Assembly (NCBI GenBank): GCA_934630985.1
Contig: CAKTXO010000003.1
Location: 1 to 51,789, forward strand
Source of the DNA: an uncultured Oscillospiraceae bacterium
GTDB taxonomy: Bacteria > Bacillota > Clostridia > Oscillospirales > Oscillospiraceae
Length of the DNA: 51,789 bases
Direction: 5' to 3'
The translations under genes were made by a program, and so were the position numbers. The notes below the pieces were generated by a model. It did not search any database. It was not told the origin of the DNA and saw nothing but the letters and a program-made list of their open reading frames with translations. Position 1 is the stretch's first letter; each line of letters starts with the position of its first letter. Positions 1-9,704 of the stretch are shown here, piece by piece.

Positions 1-906
1 ATGCTCGAGCGCTATGACGAGCAGTATTTCCGTCAGCATTATCAGGTGGATGACCGGGTGCTGGTGAAAAACGGCACCGTCAAGGAGCGGGACGATTTTG
101 ACGCCCAGCAGTATGACTACACCACCTTCATGGGCTGGGTGCAGGACTCCGACTTCACCGATCCAGCCCAGTGGGCTGCCTTCCAGGAGCAAGCGGATGT
201 CCAGAGCTACATGGACTATACCGCCATCAACTGTATCCTGTGCAATCTGGATTACGGCGACTACTACAACTATGTCCTCTGGCGGGCCCCACCCCTTGGC
301 GGGCGGCAGGGCGAAGCGACCAAATGGAAATGGTGTATCTACGATGTGGATGCGGTGACCTGGGTGGACGAGGATAAGTACGGCCCCTGGGAGGCGGTGA
401 ACACCTTCGGCTTTGACGAGGGAAAGGGCATTCGCTACACCTCCATTTTCGCTTCTCTGAAAGAGAACGCCGAATTCCGCCAGCGGTTTGCTACCTCCTT
501 TATGGACATTCTCAACAACAATTTCGCCCCGGAACGGGTGGAAACCGTTTTGAACAATTACGGTTATGACCTGGACTACCTGGACGGCTTTTTCCGGAAG
601 CGACCGGAGTATGCCGCCAAATATCTGGCGCAGGAGTTGAACCTCACCGGAGAATTGGAGACGGTGACGGTCGCCGCCGACCCGGAAATGGGCAGCGTCA
701 CCGTGAACACCTCCCGGATTGACCTTTCCTCCGGCTCCTGGTCGGGCCGGTACTATACGGATTATCCCATTACCGTCACGGCTCAGGCCAAGGAAGGCTA
801 TGAATTTGTGGGATGGAAAGGAGACGCGGACACCGACGATCCCAGCCTGACCCTGTCCATGGATGGGGGACGGAATCTGGAAGCGGTGTTCGTGAAAACG
901 CCATGA
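1..906 (+). CDS. CotH-like kinase, C-terminal part (5' end outside window)
   Basis: Members of the CotH family are atypical kinases; CotH of Bacillus phosphorylates spore-coat proteins. The visible 301 residues begin inside the kinase fold, so the first Met is probably internal and the gene starts before the window. Residues about 108-121 carry the D-x-D signature (IYDVDAVTW) that fits the family metal-binding site. Residues about 222-298 form an InlB B-repeat-like (Listeria-Bacteroides) module ending in GRNLEAVF, typical of surface or secreted proteins. The stop overlaps the next start (ATGA at 903-906), so the two genes are translationally coupled. With the VTC and DUF4956 genes that follow it forms a triad I recall as recurrent in Clostridia. 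The substrate is unknown. Confidence 0.8.
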   Translation: MLERYDEQYFRQHYQVDDRVLVKNGTVKERDDFDAQQYDYTTFMGWVQDSDFTDPAQWAAFQEQADVQSYMDYTAINCILCNLDYGDYYNYVLWRAPPLGGRQGEATKWKWCIYDVDAVTWVDEDKYGPWEAVNTFGFDEGKGIRYTSIFASLKENAEFRQRFATSFMDILNNNFAPERVETVLNNYGYDLDYLDGFFRKRPEYAAKYLAQELNLTGELETVTVAADPEMGSVTVNTSRIDLSSGSWSGRYYTDYPITVTAQAKEGYEFVGWKGDADTDDPSLTLSMDGGRNLEAVFVKTP

Positions 907-1604
907 TCGCTCTGCACAAAGGAATCCCGGAACGGAAATTCCGCAATGAGCTGAAATATGTGTGCTCCCAGGGGGAGCTGGAAATTATCCGCTCCCGAAT
1001 CCGTGTCCTTTGCCCGCCGGATCCCCACGCCGGGCCAACGGGAATCTACAATATCCGCAGTATTTACTTTGACGATCTGGACAACCGGTGCTACTACGAA
1101 AACGAGAACGGCACGGATCCCAGACAGAAGTTCCGGATCCGTATCTACAACGCTTCCGACCGGCGTATTTCCCTGGAGTGCAAGCGGAAGGAACATACCA
1201 TGACGAATAAGGAAAGCTGTCGGCTTTCCCGGGAGCAGTTCGACAAAATCCTGGCAGGGCAGCAGCCGGAGCTGGACAGCCCTCTTCTTCGCAGATTCTG
1301 GGCTTTGCAGGCGGAAAACGGCCTTGCCCCCAAGGTCATCGTTGCCTACGAGCGCACGCCCTTCGTCTATGCTCCGGGAAATGTGCGCATCACCTTCGAC
1401 CGGAACATCGGCAGCACCACGGATTTATCCAGCTTTTTCCAGGAGAATCTGCCTCTGCGGCCGGTGATGCCCATGGGAAAGCATGTGCTGGAAGTGAAAT
1501 ACGACGAATTTCTGCCGGATTTTCTGTACGATGTGATGAATCTGGGCAGCCTGCGGCAAAGTGCCTATTCCAAATATTATCTCTGCCGGAAGTTTACGAA
1601 ATAG
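903..1604 (+). CDS. VTC-domain protein (polyphosphate polymerase-like)
   Basis: This 233-residue protein fits the VTC domain, the catalytic fold of the yeast vacuolar polyphosphate polymerase Vtc4. Motifs in order are RNELKY near residue 13, YFDDLDNRCYYEN, KFRIRIY, SLECKRKEH, ITFDRNI and VLEVKYDEFLPDF. These alternating basic and acidic strands line the family triphosphate tunnel, so the key residues look intact. The ATG at 903 is chosen because it overlaps the upstream stop as ATGA and puts the conserved strand at the N terminus. No membrane segment is seen, so the protein should be cytosolic and might work with the DUF4956 membrane protein 10 bp downstream. Whether it makes polyphosphate or binds another phosphate polymer is not known. 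Confidence 0.85.
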   Translation: MIALHKGIPERKFRNELKYVCSQGELEIIRSRIRVLCPPDPHAGPTGIYNIRSIYFDDLDNRCYYENENGTDPRQKFRIRIYNASDRRISLECKRKEHTMTNKESCRLSREQFDKILAGQQPELDSPLLRRFWALQAENGLAPKVIVAYERTPFVYAPGNVRITFDRNIGSTTDLSSFFQENLPLRPVMPMGKHVLEVKYDEFLPDFLYDVMNLGSLRQSAYSKYYLCRKFTK

Positions 1605-1614
1605 GGAGAAAGCT

Positions 1615-2286
1615 ATGAGTTTCAAAGATATTTTCAAGAAATCCTTTTTGAGCCAGTTCAATTCTGACCTGTCCACCACCTCCATCATAATGGCTCTGCT
1701 GATTACCGCCATTATCGCCATTTACATTTTCGCGGTGTACCGGGTGGTCTGCCGGAAGGCTTTCTATTCCCGCTCCTTCGCCATTTCTCTGCCGGTGATT
1801 GCCATGATCACCGCCTCCGTCATCATTGCCGTTCAGTCCAGCATCGTGATCTCTCTGGGCATGGTGGGCGCTCTGTCCATTGTCCGGTTCCGGACGGCGG
1901 TGAAGGATCCCATGGACTTAGCGTTCCTGTTCTGGAGCATTTCCGTGGGCATTATCTGCGGAGCAACCCTCTATGAGGTGGCGGTGGAGGCATCCATTCT
2001 GATAACGCTTGTGATGCTGGGGCTGCACTATGTGCCGAATGTCAAGCCCGCCCTGATTCTTCTCGTCAACGGCACCGGTGCCGAGGTTCAGGAGGAAGTG
2101 AAACAGGTGCTGGAGGAGAACACCAGCTGGTACAAAATCAAGTCCCGGAATGTGTCCGCTTCCGGCATGGACATGATCGTGGAGCTGAAAACCAAGCAGG
2201 AGGACACCCTGGCGCAGAAAATTCTGGCTGTCTCCGGGGTGGAAAACGCCACCCTCATGACCCACGACGGAGAGGTTACTTATTAA
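1615..2286 (+). CDS. DUF4956 family membrane protein
   Basis: A 223-residue integral membrane protein. Hydrophobic segments lie near residues 22-45, 55-77, 80-92, 103-123 and 125-141, followed by a soluble C-terminal domain of about 80 residues. The conserved-looking stretch GALSIVRFRTAVKDP (85-99), which joins the membrane core to a charged loop, is what I recognise of DUF4956. The start at 1615 follows a GGGAGAAAG ribosome site. It is third in the CotH-VTC-DUF4956 run and is probably co-transcribed. The function is unknown. The context suggests a membrane partner for phosphate-polymer synthesis or surface-protein phosphorylation, which is inference. Confidence 0.8.
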   Translation: MSFKDIFKKSFLSQFNSDLSTTSIIMALLITAIIAIYIFAVYRVVCRKAFYSRSFAISLPVIAMITASVIIAVQSSIVISLGMVGALSIVRFRTAVKDPMDLAFLFWSISVGIICGATLYEVAVEASILITLVMLGLHYVPNVKPALILLVNGTGAEVQEEVKQVLEENTSWYKIKSRNVSASGMDMIVELKTKQEDTLAQKILAVSGVENATLMTHDGEVTY

Positions 2287-2312
2287 ACGAGAGCACTCCC
2301 GAATAAAGCACC

Positions 2313-2350
2313 GTCATTGCGAGCCAGTGCTCACACTGGCGTGGCAATCC
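2313..2350 (+). repeat. Palindromic repeat family R1, copy 1
   Basis: Imperfect palindrome reading GTCATTGCGAGCCAGT, short loop, ACTGGCGTGGCAATCC. Copies recur in most larger intergenic gaps of this window, in both orientations. Confidence 0.85.
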
Positions 2351-2356
2351 GCCTCT

Positions 2357-2402
2357 AAGCCTTCCCCTGAGAGGGGAAGGTGGCTCGAAGAGCCGGATGA
2401 GG
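2357..2402 (+). repeat. Palindromic repeat family R4, copy 1
   Basis: AAGCCTTCCCC and GGGGAAGG form a hairpin, followed by a second small hairpin GGCTCGAAGAGCC and GGATGAGG. The same unit recurs at 15314, 34451, 37059 and 51496. Confidence 0.8.
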
Positions 2403-2437
2403 TTGCCAGAATTCTACTTAGCCCCTGTAAAACGCAT

Positions 2438-2478
2438 GTCATTGCGAACCAGTTCGCTTAAGTGGCGTGGCAATCCCC
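2438..2478 (+). repeat. R1 repeat, copy 2
   Basis: GTCATTGCGAACCAGT, then a TCGCTTA loop, then the complementary half ending CAATCCCC. It faces the inverted copy at 2561 across the terminator hairpin. Confidence 0.85.
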
Positions 2479-2500
2479 TCCAAGTGTTAGAGAACTACAA

Positions 2501-2539
2501 AAAAGCACCGAGCCCTCCTGACGAAGGCTTGGTGCTTTT
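2501..2539. terminator. Bidirectional terminator between the DUF4956 gene and glnS
   Basis: Arms AAAAGCACCGAGCC (2501-2514) and GGCTTGGTGCTTTT (2526-2539) pair with one G-T wobble. T-rich tracts on both strands suit termination of the two convergent genes. Confidence 0.75.
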
Positions 2540-2560
2540 CCTATGGTTCTCGGAATTACC

Positions 2561-2607
2561 GGGGGATTGCCACACCAGTGACATCGGTCACTGGTTCGCA
2601 ATGACAG
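2561..2607 (-). repeat. R1 repeat, copy 3, inverted
   Basis: GGGGGATTGCCACACCAGTG, loop, CACTGGTTCGCAATGACAG. It is the reverse complement of copy 2 and lies on the other side of the terminator. It ends just before the glnS stop codon. Confidence 0.85.
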
Positions 2608-2623
2608 TGCTTTTTTGTATTTT

Positions 2624-4303
<1,680 letters not shown>

Positions 4304-4343
4304 ATCCGGACATCCTCTCTTCTGGTGGTTTTATAATTATGCC

Positions 4344-4372
4344 ATTATACCCCATCCCGGAAAATTTTGCAA
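4344..4372 (-). promoter_or_regulatory. Promoter of glnS
   Basis: On the minus strand TTGCAA (4367-4372), a 17-base spacer and TATAAT (4344-4349) form a near-consensus housekeeping promoter about 40 bases before the start codon. Confidence 0.75.
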
Positions 4373-4486
4373 CATTTATTCGCACCAGAAACGTCTGCGT
4401 GTTCTGCACATGTTGTGTGAAAACTGCACAGCTTTGTTCAGAATGTGAAAAATGCAAAAACAAATTAAGAATTCTTAAAAATGTAG

Positions 4487-4515
4487 TTGTCAATTCGGCT
4501 TTCTTATATTAAAAT
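4487..4515 (+). promoter_or_regulatory. Promoter of the pyrH operon
   Basis: TTGTCA (4487-4492), 17 bases, TAAAAT (4510-4515). It lies 33 bases before pyrH and could drive the run through polC. Confidence 0.7.
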
Positions 4516-4548
4516 AGACAGGACATAAGAAGAAGGAGCGTAGATGCA

Positions 4549-5277
4549 ATGTCTGATACGAAATATCGGCGGATTCTGCTGAAGCTCAGCGGCGAAGCCC
4601 TGGGCGAGGGCGTTTCCGAGAATGTAGCGGTAGGCCTGGATTTTTCCAAGATTCACGCCGTGTGTGAAGTGATTCGCAAGTGCCATGATCTGGGTGTCCA
4701 GATCGGCCTGGTCATCGGCGGTGGCAATTTCTGGCGGGGCGTGAAGAACGGCAGCGGCAAAATGCAGCGTTCTCACGGCGATGCCATGGGAATGCTGGCC
4801 ACGGTCATGAACGCCATTGCCGTGGCGGATGTGCTGGAGCAGCACGGGCTGGACGCCCGGGTGCTCAGCGCGGTGGAAATGAACAAGTTCACCGAGTACT
4901 TTACCCGGGACCGGGCAGACCGCTATCTGAGCGAGGGTAAGGTGGTCATCTTCGCCGCGGGAACCGGCAATCCCTACTTCTCCACTGATACCGGCGCGGT
5001 GCTCCGGGGCGTGGAGATCGAGGCCGACGCGGTGCTCATGGCTAAGAACATCGATGCCATCTATTCCGCCGACCCCAGAACCAACCCGGACGCCGTCCGC
5101 TACAGTCACCTGACCTATGACAAGGTGCTGGCCGATCACCTGAAGGCAACCGACAGCACCGCCATGACCCTGGCCATGGACAACCATATGCCCATGGTGT
5201 GCTTCGCCCTGAATCCCCCGGAAAACATCCTTCGCGTGGTTCGCGGAGAGGAAATCGGAACGACTGTTACCATCTAA
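4549..5277 (+). CDS. pyrH: UMP kinase
   Basis: Phosphorylates UMP to UDP in the cytosol (amino-acid-kinase fold, hexameric in bacteria). The 242 residues are typical. Motifs seen are LLKLSGEAL near residue 10, the nucleotide loop IGGGNFWRG, and the UMP-binding TGNPYFSTDT near residue 143. AAGAAGGAG precedes the ATG. It is first in a conserved firmicute run, 13 bp before frr. In many genomes rpsB-tsf precede this pair; here glnS on the other strand takes that place. Confidence 0.97.
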   Translation: MSDTKYRRILLKLSGEALGEGVSENVAVGLDFSKIHAVCEVIRKCHDLGVQIGLVIGGGNFWRGVKNGSGKMQRSHGDAMGMLATVMNAIAVADVLEQHGLDARVLSAVEMNKFTEYFTRDRADRYLSEGKVVIFAAGTGNPYFSTDTGAVLRGVEIEADAVLMAKNIDAIYSADPRTNPDAVRYSHLTYDKVLADHLKATDSTAMTLAMDNHMPMVCFALNPPENILRVVRGEEIGTTVTI

Positions 5278-5290
5278 GGAGGACAAATCA

Positions 5291-5845
5291 ATGAGCGTGG
5301 ATTTTAAGGAATACGCAAGAAGAATGGATAAGACCCTGGAGCACCTGGAGGAGGACTTCGGCGCCGTCCGCGCCGGCCGTGCCAATGCCAAGGTTCTGGA
5401 TCGGATCACCGTGGAATACTATGGCAGTGAAACGGCTCTGAACGGCGTGGCGACCATCTCTACCCCGGATGCCAGAACCCTGGTGATTCAGCCCTGGGAT
5501 ACCAAGCTGCTGAAGGATATCCAGAAGGCCATCCAGCTGTCCGATCTGGGCATCAACCCTCAGAACGACGGCAAGGTCATCCGCCTGGTGTTCCCCCAGC
5601 TGACCGAGGAGCGCCGTAAGGATCTGGCCAAGCAGGTCAAGAAGTATGCCGAGGATGCCAAGGTCGCCATGCGCAATGTCCGCCGGGACGGTATGGACTA
5701 TGTGAAGAAGCTGAAGAAGAACAGCGAGATCACCGAGGACGACCAGAAGAAGGCGGAAAAGGACTTGCAGGACTTGCTGGACAAGAGCATCAAGCGGGTG
5801 GACGCCGCCCTTGCCGCCAAGGAAAAGGAACTGATGTCCATCTGA
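5291..5845 (+). CDS. frr: Ribosome recycling factor
   Basis: Splits post-termination ribosomes together with EF-G. It has 184 residues, the usual size. The conserved GAVRAGRANAKVLDRITVEYY opening is followed by the lever domain, and the C-terminal helix reads RVDAALAAKEKELM. AAGGAGG at 5276-5282 gives a strong ribosome site nine bases before the ATG. Tandem pyrH-frr order is standard. Confidence 0.97.
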   Translation: MSVDFKEYARRMDKTLEHLEEDFGAVRAGRANAKVLDRITVEYYGSETALNGVATISTPDARTLVIQPWDTKLLKDIQKAIQLSDLGINPQNDGKVIRLVFPQLTEERRKDLAKQVKKYAEDAKVAMRNVRRDGMDYVKKLKKNSEITEDDQKKAEKDLQDLLDKSIKRVDAALAAKEKELMSI

Positions 5846-5859
5846 GTTCAGAGGATAAG

Positions 5860-5886
5860 CGTTGGGGGTGCCCTGCACCCCCAACG
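5860..5886 (+). other. Intergenic hairpin between frr and uppS
   Basis: A perfect 12-bp stem, CGTTGGGGGTGC and GCACCCCCAACG, with a 3-base loop. No T tract follows, so it is more likely an mRNA-processing or stability hairpin than a terminator. Confidence 0.6.
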
Positions 5887-5921
5887 AACGTATATATCTG
5901 TGATAGAAAGAGGTGCTTATT

Positions 5922-6635
5922 TTGGCACTTTCCGATAAGCCCACACCGCCCAGACATATCGCCATCATCATGGATGGCAACGGACGCTGGGCCAAAAAGC
6001 GGGGCCTGCCCCGCACCGCCGGACACGCCGCAGGCGCGGAGGCCTTCCGGCGAATCGCCAATTACTGCCGCACTTTGGGCGTGGAATATCTGACGGTTTA
6101 CGCCTTTTCCACGGAGAACTGGAAGCGTTCTGCCGAGGAAGTGGCGGGAATCATGAAGCTTCTGCGCCGATACCTGGAGGAGGCACTCCGGGATATGGAG
6201 AAAAACCGGGTTCGGTTCTGCTTCTTCGGCGACCTGACCAAGCTCAGCCCGGATTTACAGGCTCTGTGTGACCGGGCGACCCGGCAGAGTGAGGACTACG
6301 ATGTGCAGGTGAACTTCTGCCTGAACTACGGCGGTCGGGACGAGATCGTCCAGGCGGCTCGGCGGTTTGCCCAGGATGTGAAGAACGGCATCCGCAAGCC
6401 CGAAGAACTCAGCGAGGAGCTGTTGTCCGATTATCTCTACTCGGCGGGGGTTCCCGACCCGGAGCTTATCATTCGCCCTTCCGGGGAAATGCGCACCAGC
6501 AATTTCCTGCTGTGGCAGTCCGCCTATTCCGAGTATGTATTTATGAATGTGCTGTGGCCTGATTTTTCTCCCAGCGATTTAGACCAGGCCATTGAAGAGT
6601 ATCACCGGCGCAACCGCCGTTTTGGAGGAGTATAA
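5922..6635 (+). CDS. uppS: Undecaprenyl diphosphate synthase
   Basis: A cis-prenyltransferase that makes the C55 lipid carrier for cell-wall and glycan assembly from farnesyl-PP and IPP. Family motifs include HIAIIMDGNGRWAKKR near residue 12, with the catalytic Asp; YAFSTENWKR; and IRPSGEMRTSNFLLWQSAYSE near the C terminus. The start is taken as TTG at 5922 because AGAGGTG (5909-5915) lies seven bases before it. The in-frame GTG at 5913 is part of that ribosome site, so it is an unlikely start. The product is 237 residues and is followed six bases later by cdsA. Confidence 0.95.
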   Translation: MALSDKPTPPRHIAIIMDGNGRWAKKRGLPRTAGHAAGAEAFRRIANYCRTLGVEYLTVYAFSTENWKRSAEEVAGIMKLLRRYLEEALRDMEKNRVRFCFFGDLTKLSPDLQALCDRATRQSEDYDVQVNFCLNYGGRDEIVQAARRFAQDVKNGIRKPEELSEELLSDYLYSAGVPDPELIIRPSGEMRTSNFLLWQSAYSEYVFMNVLWPDFSPSDLDQAIEEYHRRNRRFGGV

Positions 6636-6641
6636 AGACAT

Positions 6642-7457
6642 ATGAAAACCCGTGTCATTTCGGCGGCGGTGCTGGTACCGATTCTGTTTTTGATTGTTCT
6701 GGTGGCTCCGGTCAGTGCGGCGGCGGCAATTCTGGGTATGCTGCTTGCCATCGCCGCCTATGAGCTGCTGTACCGGACGGGACTTGTGAAGCAGCCCCGG
6801 CTTGTGATTTATTCCTCTGTCATGGCCTTCCTCATTTCCATGTGGAGCTATTTTGAGGCGGCACGAGCCTATTTTGTGCTGCTTTTAATGGCCTTCTTCA
6901 TGCTGATGCTGGCGGAAATGATGATGGATCATATCAAGGTGCGCTTTGAAACCGTGAGCATGTGCTTTGTGGGCGGCGTGATGATTCCTTATTTCCTGAC
7001 GGCGCTGATTCGGATTCTGACCATGAATGTGGGAAGATATGTGATTCTGATTCCCTTTATTGTGGCATTCATGAACGATGCCGGTGCGTATTTCGTCGGC
7101 CTGCGCTTCGGCAAGCACAAGCTGGCTCCGGTGGTCAGCCCCAATAAGACCATTGAGGGTGTCTTCGGCGGTCTGGGCGGAGCCATGCTGGGTATGCTGA
7201 TTTATGCGCTGATTCTGGACTTTTTCCTGAAATTTGAAGTCAATTACCTGATTGCCCTGCTGTATGGCCTTTTGGGCTCTGCCGTGGGTACTTTCGGCGA
7301 TCTGTGCTTTTCCATTATCAAGCGGCAGACCGGCATCAAGGATTACGGCAATCTGATTCCCGGTCACGGCGGCGTGCTGGATCGGTTTGATTCCCTGTCC
7401 ATGGTGGCGCCCCTTATGGAGGCACTGCTGCTGCTTCTGCCTCTGGTGAAGATGTAA
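6642..7457 (+). CDS. cdsA: Phosphatidate cytidylyltransferase
   Basis: Integral membrane enzyme making CDP-diacylglycerol from phosphatidate and CTP, the branch point for phospholipids. The 271 residues contain about eight hydrophobic segments. The C-terminal family signature is visible as SAVGTFGDLCFSIIKRQTGIKDYGNLIPGHGG, read in pieces: GDLCFS, KRQTGIKDYG and IPGHGGVLDR. The ATG at 6642 follows TTTGGAGGAG. It sits between uppS and dxr in the usual order. Confidence 0.95.
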   Translation: MKTRVISAAVLVPILFLIVLVAPVSAAAAILGMLLAIAAYELLYRTGLVKQPRLVIYSSVMAFLISMWSYFEAARAYFVLLLMAFFMLMLAEMMMDHIKVRFETVSMCFVGGVMIPYFLTALIRILTMNVGRYVILIPFIVAFMNDAGAYFVGLRFGKHKLAPVVSPNKTIEGVFGGLGGAMLGMLIYALILDFFLKFEVNYLIALLYGLLGSAVGTFGDLCFSIIKRQTGIKDYGNLIPGHGGVLDRFDSLSMVAPLMEALLLLLPLVKM

Positions 7458-7467
7458 GGAGACGGAT

Positions 7468-8622
7468 ATGGTCAAATGTGTCAGTATTCTCGGCTCCACC
7501 GGCTCCATCGGACGGCAGAGCCTGGATATTATCAGCCGCCTGACCGGACTGCGGGTGGCGGCGCTTACCGCAGGAACCAGCGTAGAGCGAATGGCCGAGC
7601 AGTGCCGCGCTTTCCGACCTGCCCTTGCGGTCATGGCCACGGAGGAAACGGCAAAAGAGCTGCAAACCAGGATTGAAGACCTTCCCATCCGGGTAAACTG
7701 GGGGCAGGAGGGTCTGTTGGAAGCGGCCTCTTTGCCGGAAGCGGACTGCGTCATCACCGCCGTGGTGGGCATGGTAGGGCTGAAGCCTACCCTTGCCGCC
7801 ATCCGGGCGGGCAAGCGCATCGGCCTTGCCAATAAGGAAACCCTGGTCTGCGCCGGAGAGCTGGTCATGGCGGAGGCGGAAAAATATCACGCGGAAATTG
7901 TTCCCGTGGACTCCGAGCACTCGGCCATTTTCCAGTGCCTCATGGGCTGCCATGACAAGAAGGAAATCAAGCGGCTGATTCTCACCTGCTCCGGCGGCCC
8001 CTTCTTCGGCATGACCCGGGAGCAGCTCCATTCCGTTACCAAAGCGGATGCCCTGAAGCACCCCAACTGGAAGATGGGGGCAAAAATCACCGTCGACTGC
8101 GCAACCCTTATGAACAAGGGGCTGGAGATCATCGAGGCCATGCGGCTGTACCGGGTGCCCCTGGAGCAGGTGGATGTGGTGATTCACCGTCAGAGCGTGG
8201 TGCATTCCATGGTGGAATTCACCGACGGAGCTGTCATGGCGCAGATGGGTACGCCGGATATGCGTCTTCCCATTCAGCTGGCGCTGACCTACCCGGAGCG
8301 GATTCCCTCTCCGGTGGAACCGCTGGATCTTCTCACCTGCGGCAGTCTGACCTTCCAGAAGCCGGATATGGAGAATTTCCCCTGCCTCCGGCTGGCTCGG
8401 GACTGTGCCAGGCTGGGGGGCACGGCCTGCCCGGCCATGAACGGCGCCAACGAGGAGGCGGTTGCCATGTTCCTCCGGGATGAGATCGGCTTTTATGACA
8501 TCTACCGGCTGGTATCCCAGGCGGTGGAGAAGACCCCCTTCCTGAAAACACCTTCTCTGGAAGAAATTCTGGAGGCGGACAGATTAGCCCGGGACGTTGT
8601 GCGCACCCTTTCCCAAAACTAA
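7468..8622 (+). CDS. dxr: 1-deoxy-D-xylulose-5-phosphate reductoisomerase
   Basis: Converts DXP to MEP with NADPH, the committed step of the non-mevalonate isoprenoid pathway. It has 384 residues. The N-terminal NADPH site reads LGSTGSIGRQS. The catalytic region includes VDSEHSAIFQC with the metal-binding Asp and Glu, and MNKGLEIIEA. The spacing to cdsA is 10 bp with an AGGAGA site. ispG follows two genes later, so two MEP enzymes share the operon, supplying precursors for UppS. Confidence 0.97.
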   Translation: MVKCVSILGSTGSIGRQSLDIISRLTGLRVAALTAGTSVERMAEQCRAFRPALAVMATEETAKELQTRIEDLPIRVNWGQEGLLEAASLPEADCVITAVVGMVGLKPTLAAIRAGKRIGLANKETLVCAGELVMAEAEKYHAEIVPVDSEHSAIFQCLMGCHDKKEIKRLILTCSGGPFFGMTREQLHSVTKADALKHPNWKMGAKITVDCATLMNKGLEIIEAMRLYRVPLEQVDVVIHRQSVVHSMVEFTDGAVMAQMGTPDMRLPIQLALTYPERIPSPVEPLDLLTCGSLTFQKPDMENFPCLRLARDCARLGGTACPAMNGANEEAVAMFLRDEIGFYDIYRLVSQAVEKTPFLKTPSLEEILEADRLARDVVRTLSQN

Positions 8623-8638
8623 GCGAGGCAATTTTTCT

Positions 8639-9700
8639 ATGAGCGTTCTTTTTGCGATTCTTCTGTTCAGTATGCTGATTTTTGTCCACGAGCTGGGGCA
8701 TTTCCTGGCCGCCAAGCTGTCCGGTGTCCAGGTGAACGAGTTTTCCATGTTCATGGGCCCGGCTCTGTGGTCGAAAAAAATCGGTGAAACCCTGTATTCC
8801 ATCCGCCTGATTCCCATCGGCGGCTACTGCGCCTTGGAGGGCGATGACGAAGACAGCGACAATCCCCGTTCCTTCGGTCATGCGGCCTGGTGGAAGCGGC
8901 TGATCATCCTGGCTGCCGGCGCGGCCATGAATTTTATCGTGGGCGTGCTGCTGATGGTCATTATCTATCTGCCGGCCAGGCAGGCAGTGGTGCCGGTGAT
9001 CAGCAGTTTTGAAAGCTTTGCTACCGTCAATGGAGCGGATGGCCTTCAGGTGGGGGACAAAATCCTGGAGCTGGACGGGGAGAAAATCTATGTCCAGTCG
9101 GATTTTTCCATGCTGCTGAGGCTGAATCCCGGGGAAACCCACGACCTGGTGGTTCTGCGGGACGGCCAGAAGGTGGCGCTGAAGGACTTCCGGATGGAAA
9201 CCCATCCCGTCACCGACGACAGCGGAGTTACCCGGCAGCTTTACGGCATGAACTTCACGGTGGAATCCCTGAACCTACCCGGAAAGCTGCAATACGCCTG
9301 GAACCAGAGCCTGGATACCGTCCGGCTTGTCCGGCTGAGCCTGCAAATGCTCCTTTCCGGCAAGGCGGGCATTGGGGATATGACCGGCCCTGTGGGCATT
9401 GTTCAGCAGATGGCGGTGGTGGCGGATGAGTCCGCCTCCCGGCTGGATGCCCTGATGAATTTGCTGTATTTCGGCGGCTTTATCGCCATCAACCTGGCGG
9501 TGATGAATCTGCTGCCCATTCCGGCTCTGGACGGAGGACGGATTGTGGGCGTGGTCATTACCACCGCCGTGGAGGCCGTCACCCGGAAGAAGATCAACCC
9601 CAAGTACGAGGGGTACCTCCACGGCGCGGGCATGATTCTGCTCATGGCCCTGATGGCGGTTATCATGTTCAAGGATATTTTCATGTTATTCAGAGGATAA
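8639..9700 (+). CDS. rseP: Site-2 metalloprotease RseP/RasP
   Basis: Intramembrane zinc protease that cleaves membrane-bound anti-sigma factors and leftover signal peptides. HELGH at residues 17-21 lies in the first membrane segment, and the third zinc ligand motif NLLPIPALDGGR is near the C terminus. One PDZ domain is recognisable in the middle (GLQVGDKILELDGEKI). The start at 8639 gives MSVLFAILLF and 353 residues. Its position between dxr and ispG is common in Clostridia. Confidence 0.95.
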   Translation: MSVLFAILLFSMLIFVHELGHFLAAKLSGVQVNEFSMFMGPALWSKKIGETLYSIRLIPIGGYCALEGDDEDSDNPRSFGHAAWWKRLIILAAGAAMNFIVGVLLMVIIYLPARQAVVPVISSFESFATVNGADGLQVGDKILELDGEKIYVQSDFSMLLRLNPGETHDLVVLRDGQKVALKDFRMETHPVTDDSGVTRQLYGMNFTVESLNLPGKLQYAWNQSLDTVRLVRLSLQMLLSGKAGIGDMTGPVGIVQQMAVVADESASRLDALMNLLYFGGFIAINLAVMNLLPIPALDGGRIVGVVITTAVEAVTRKKINPKYEGYLHGAGMILLMALMAVIMFKDIFMLFRG

Positions 9701-9704
9701 TGCT

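Noticed and set aside
5860..5886. Intrinsic terminator between frr and uppS
   Set aside because: The stem is perfect but no T run follows, and the operon appears to continue.
6885..7868. Long minus-strand frame opposite cdsA and dxr
   Set aside because: High GC leaves antisense frames open; the plus strand holds two clear enzymes and the antisense product is a His/Gln/Arg-rich shadow.
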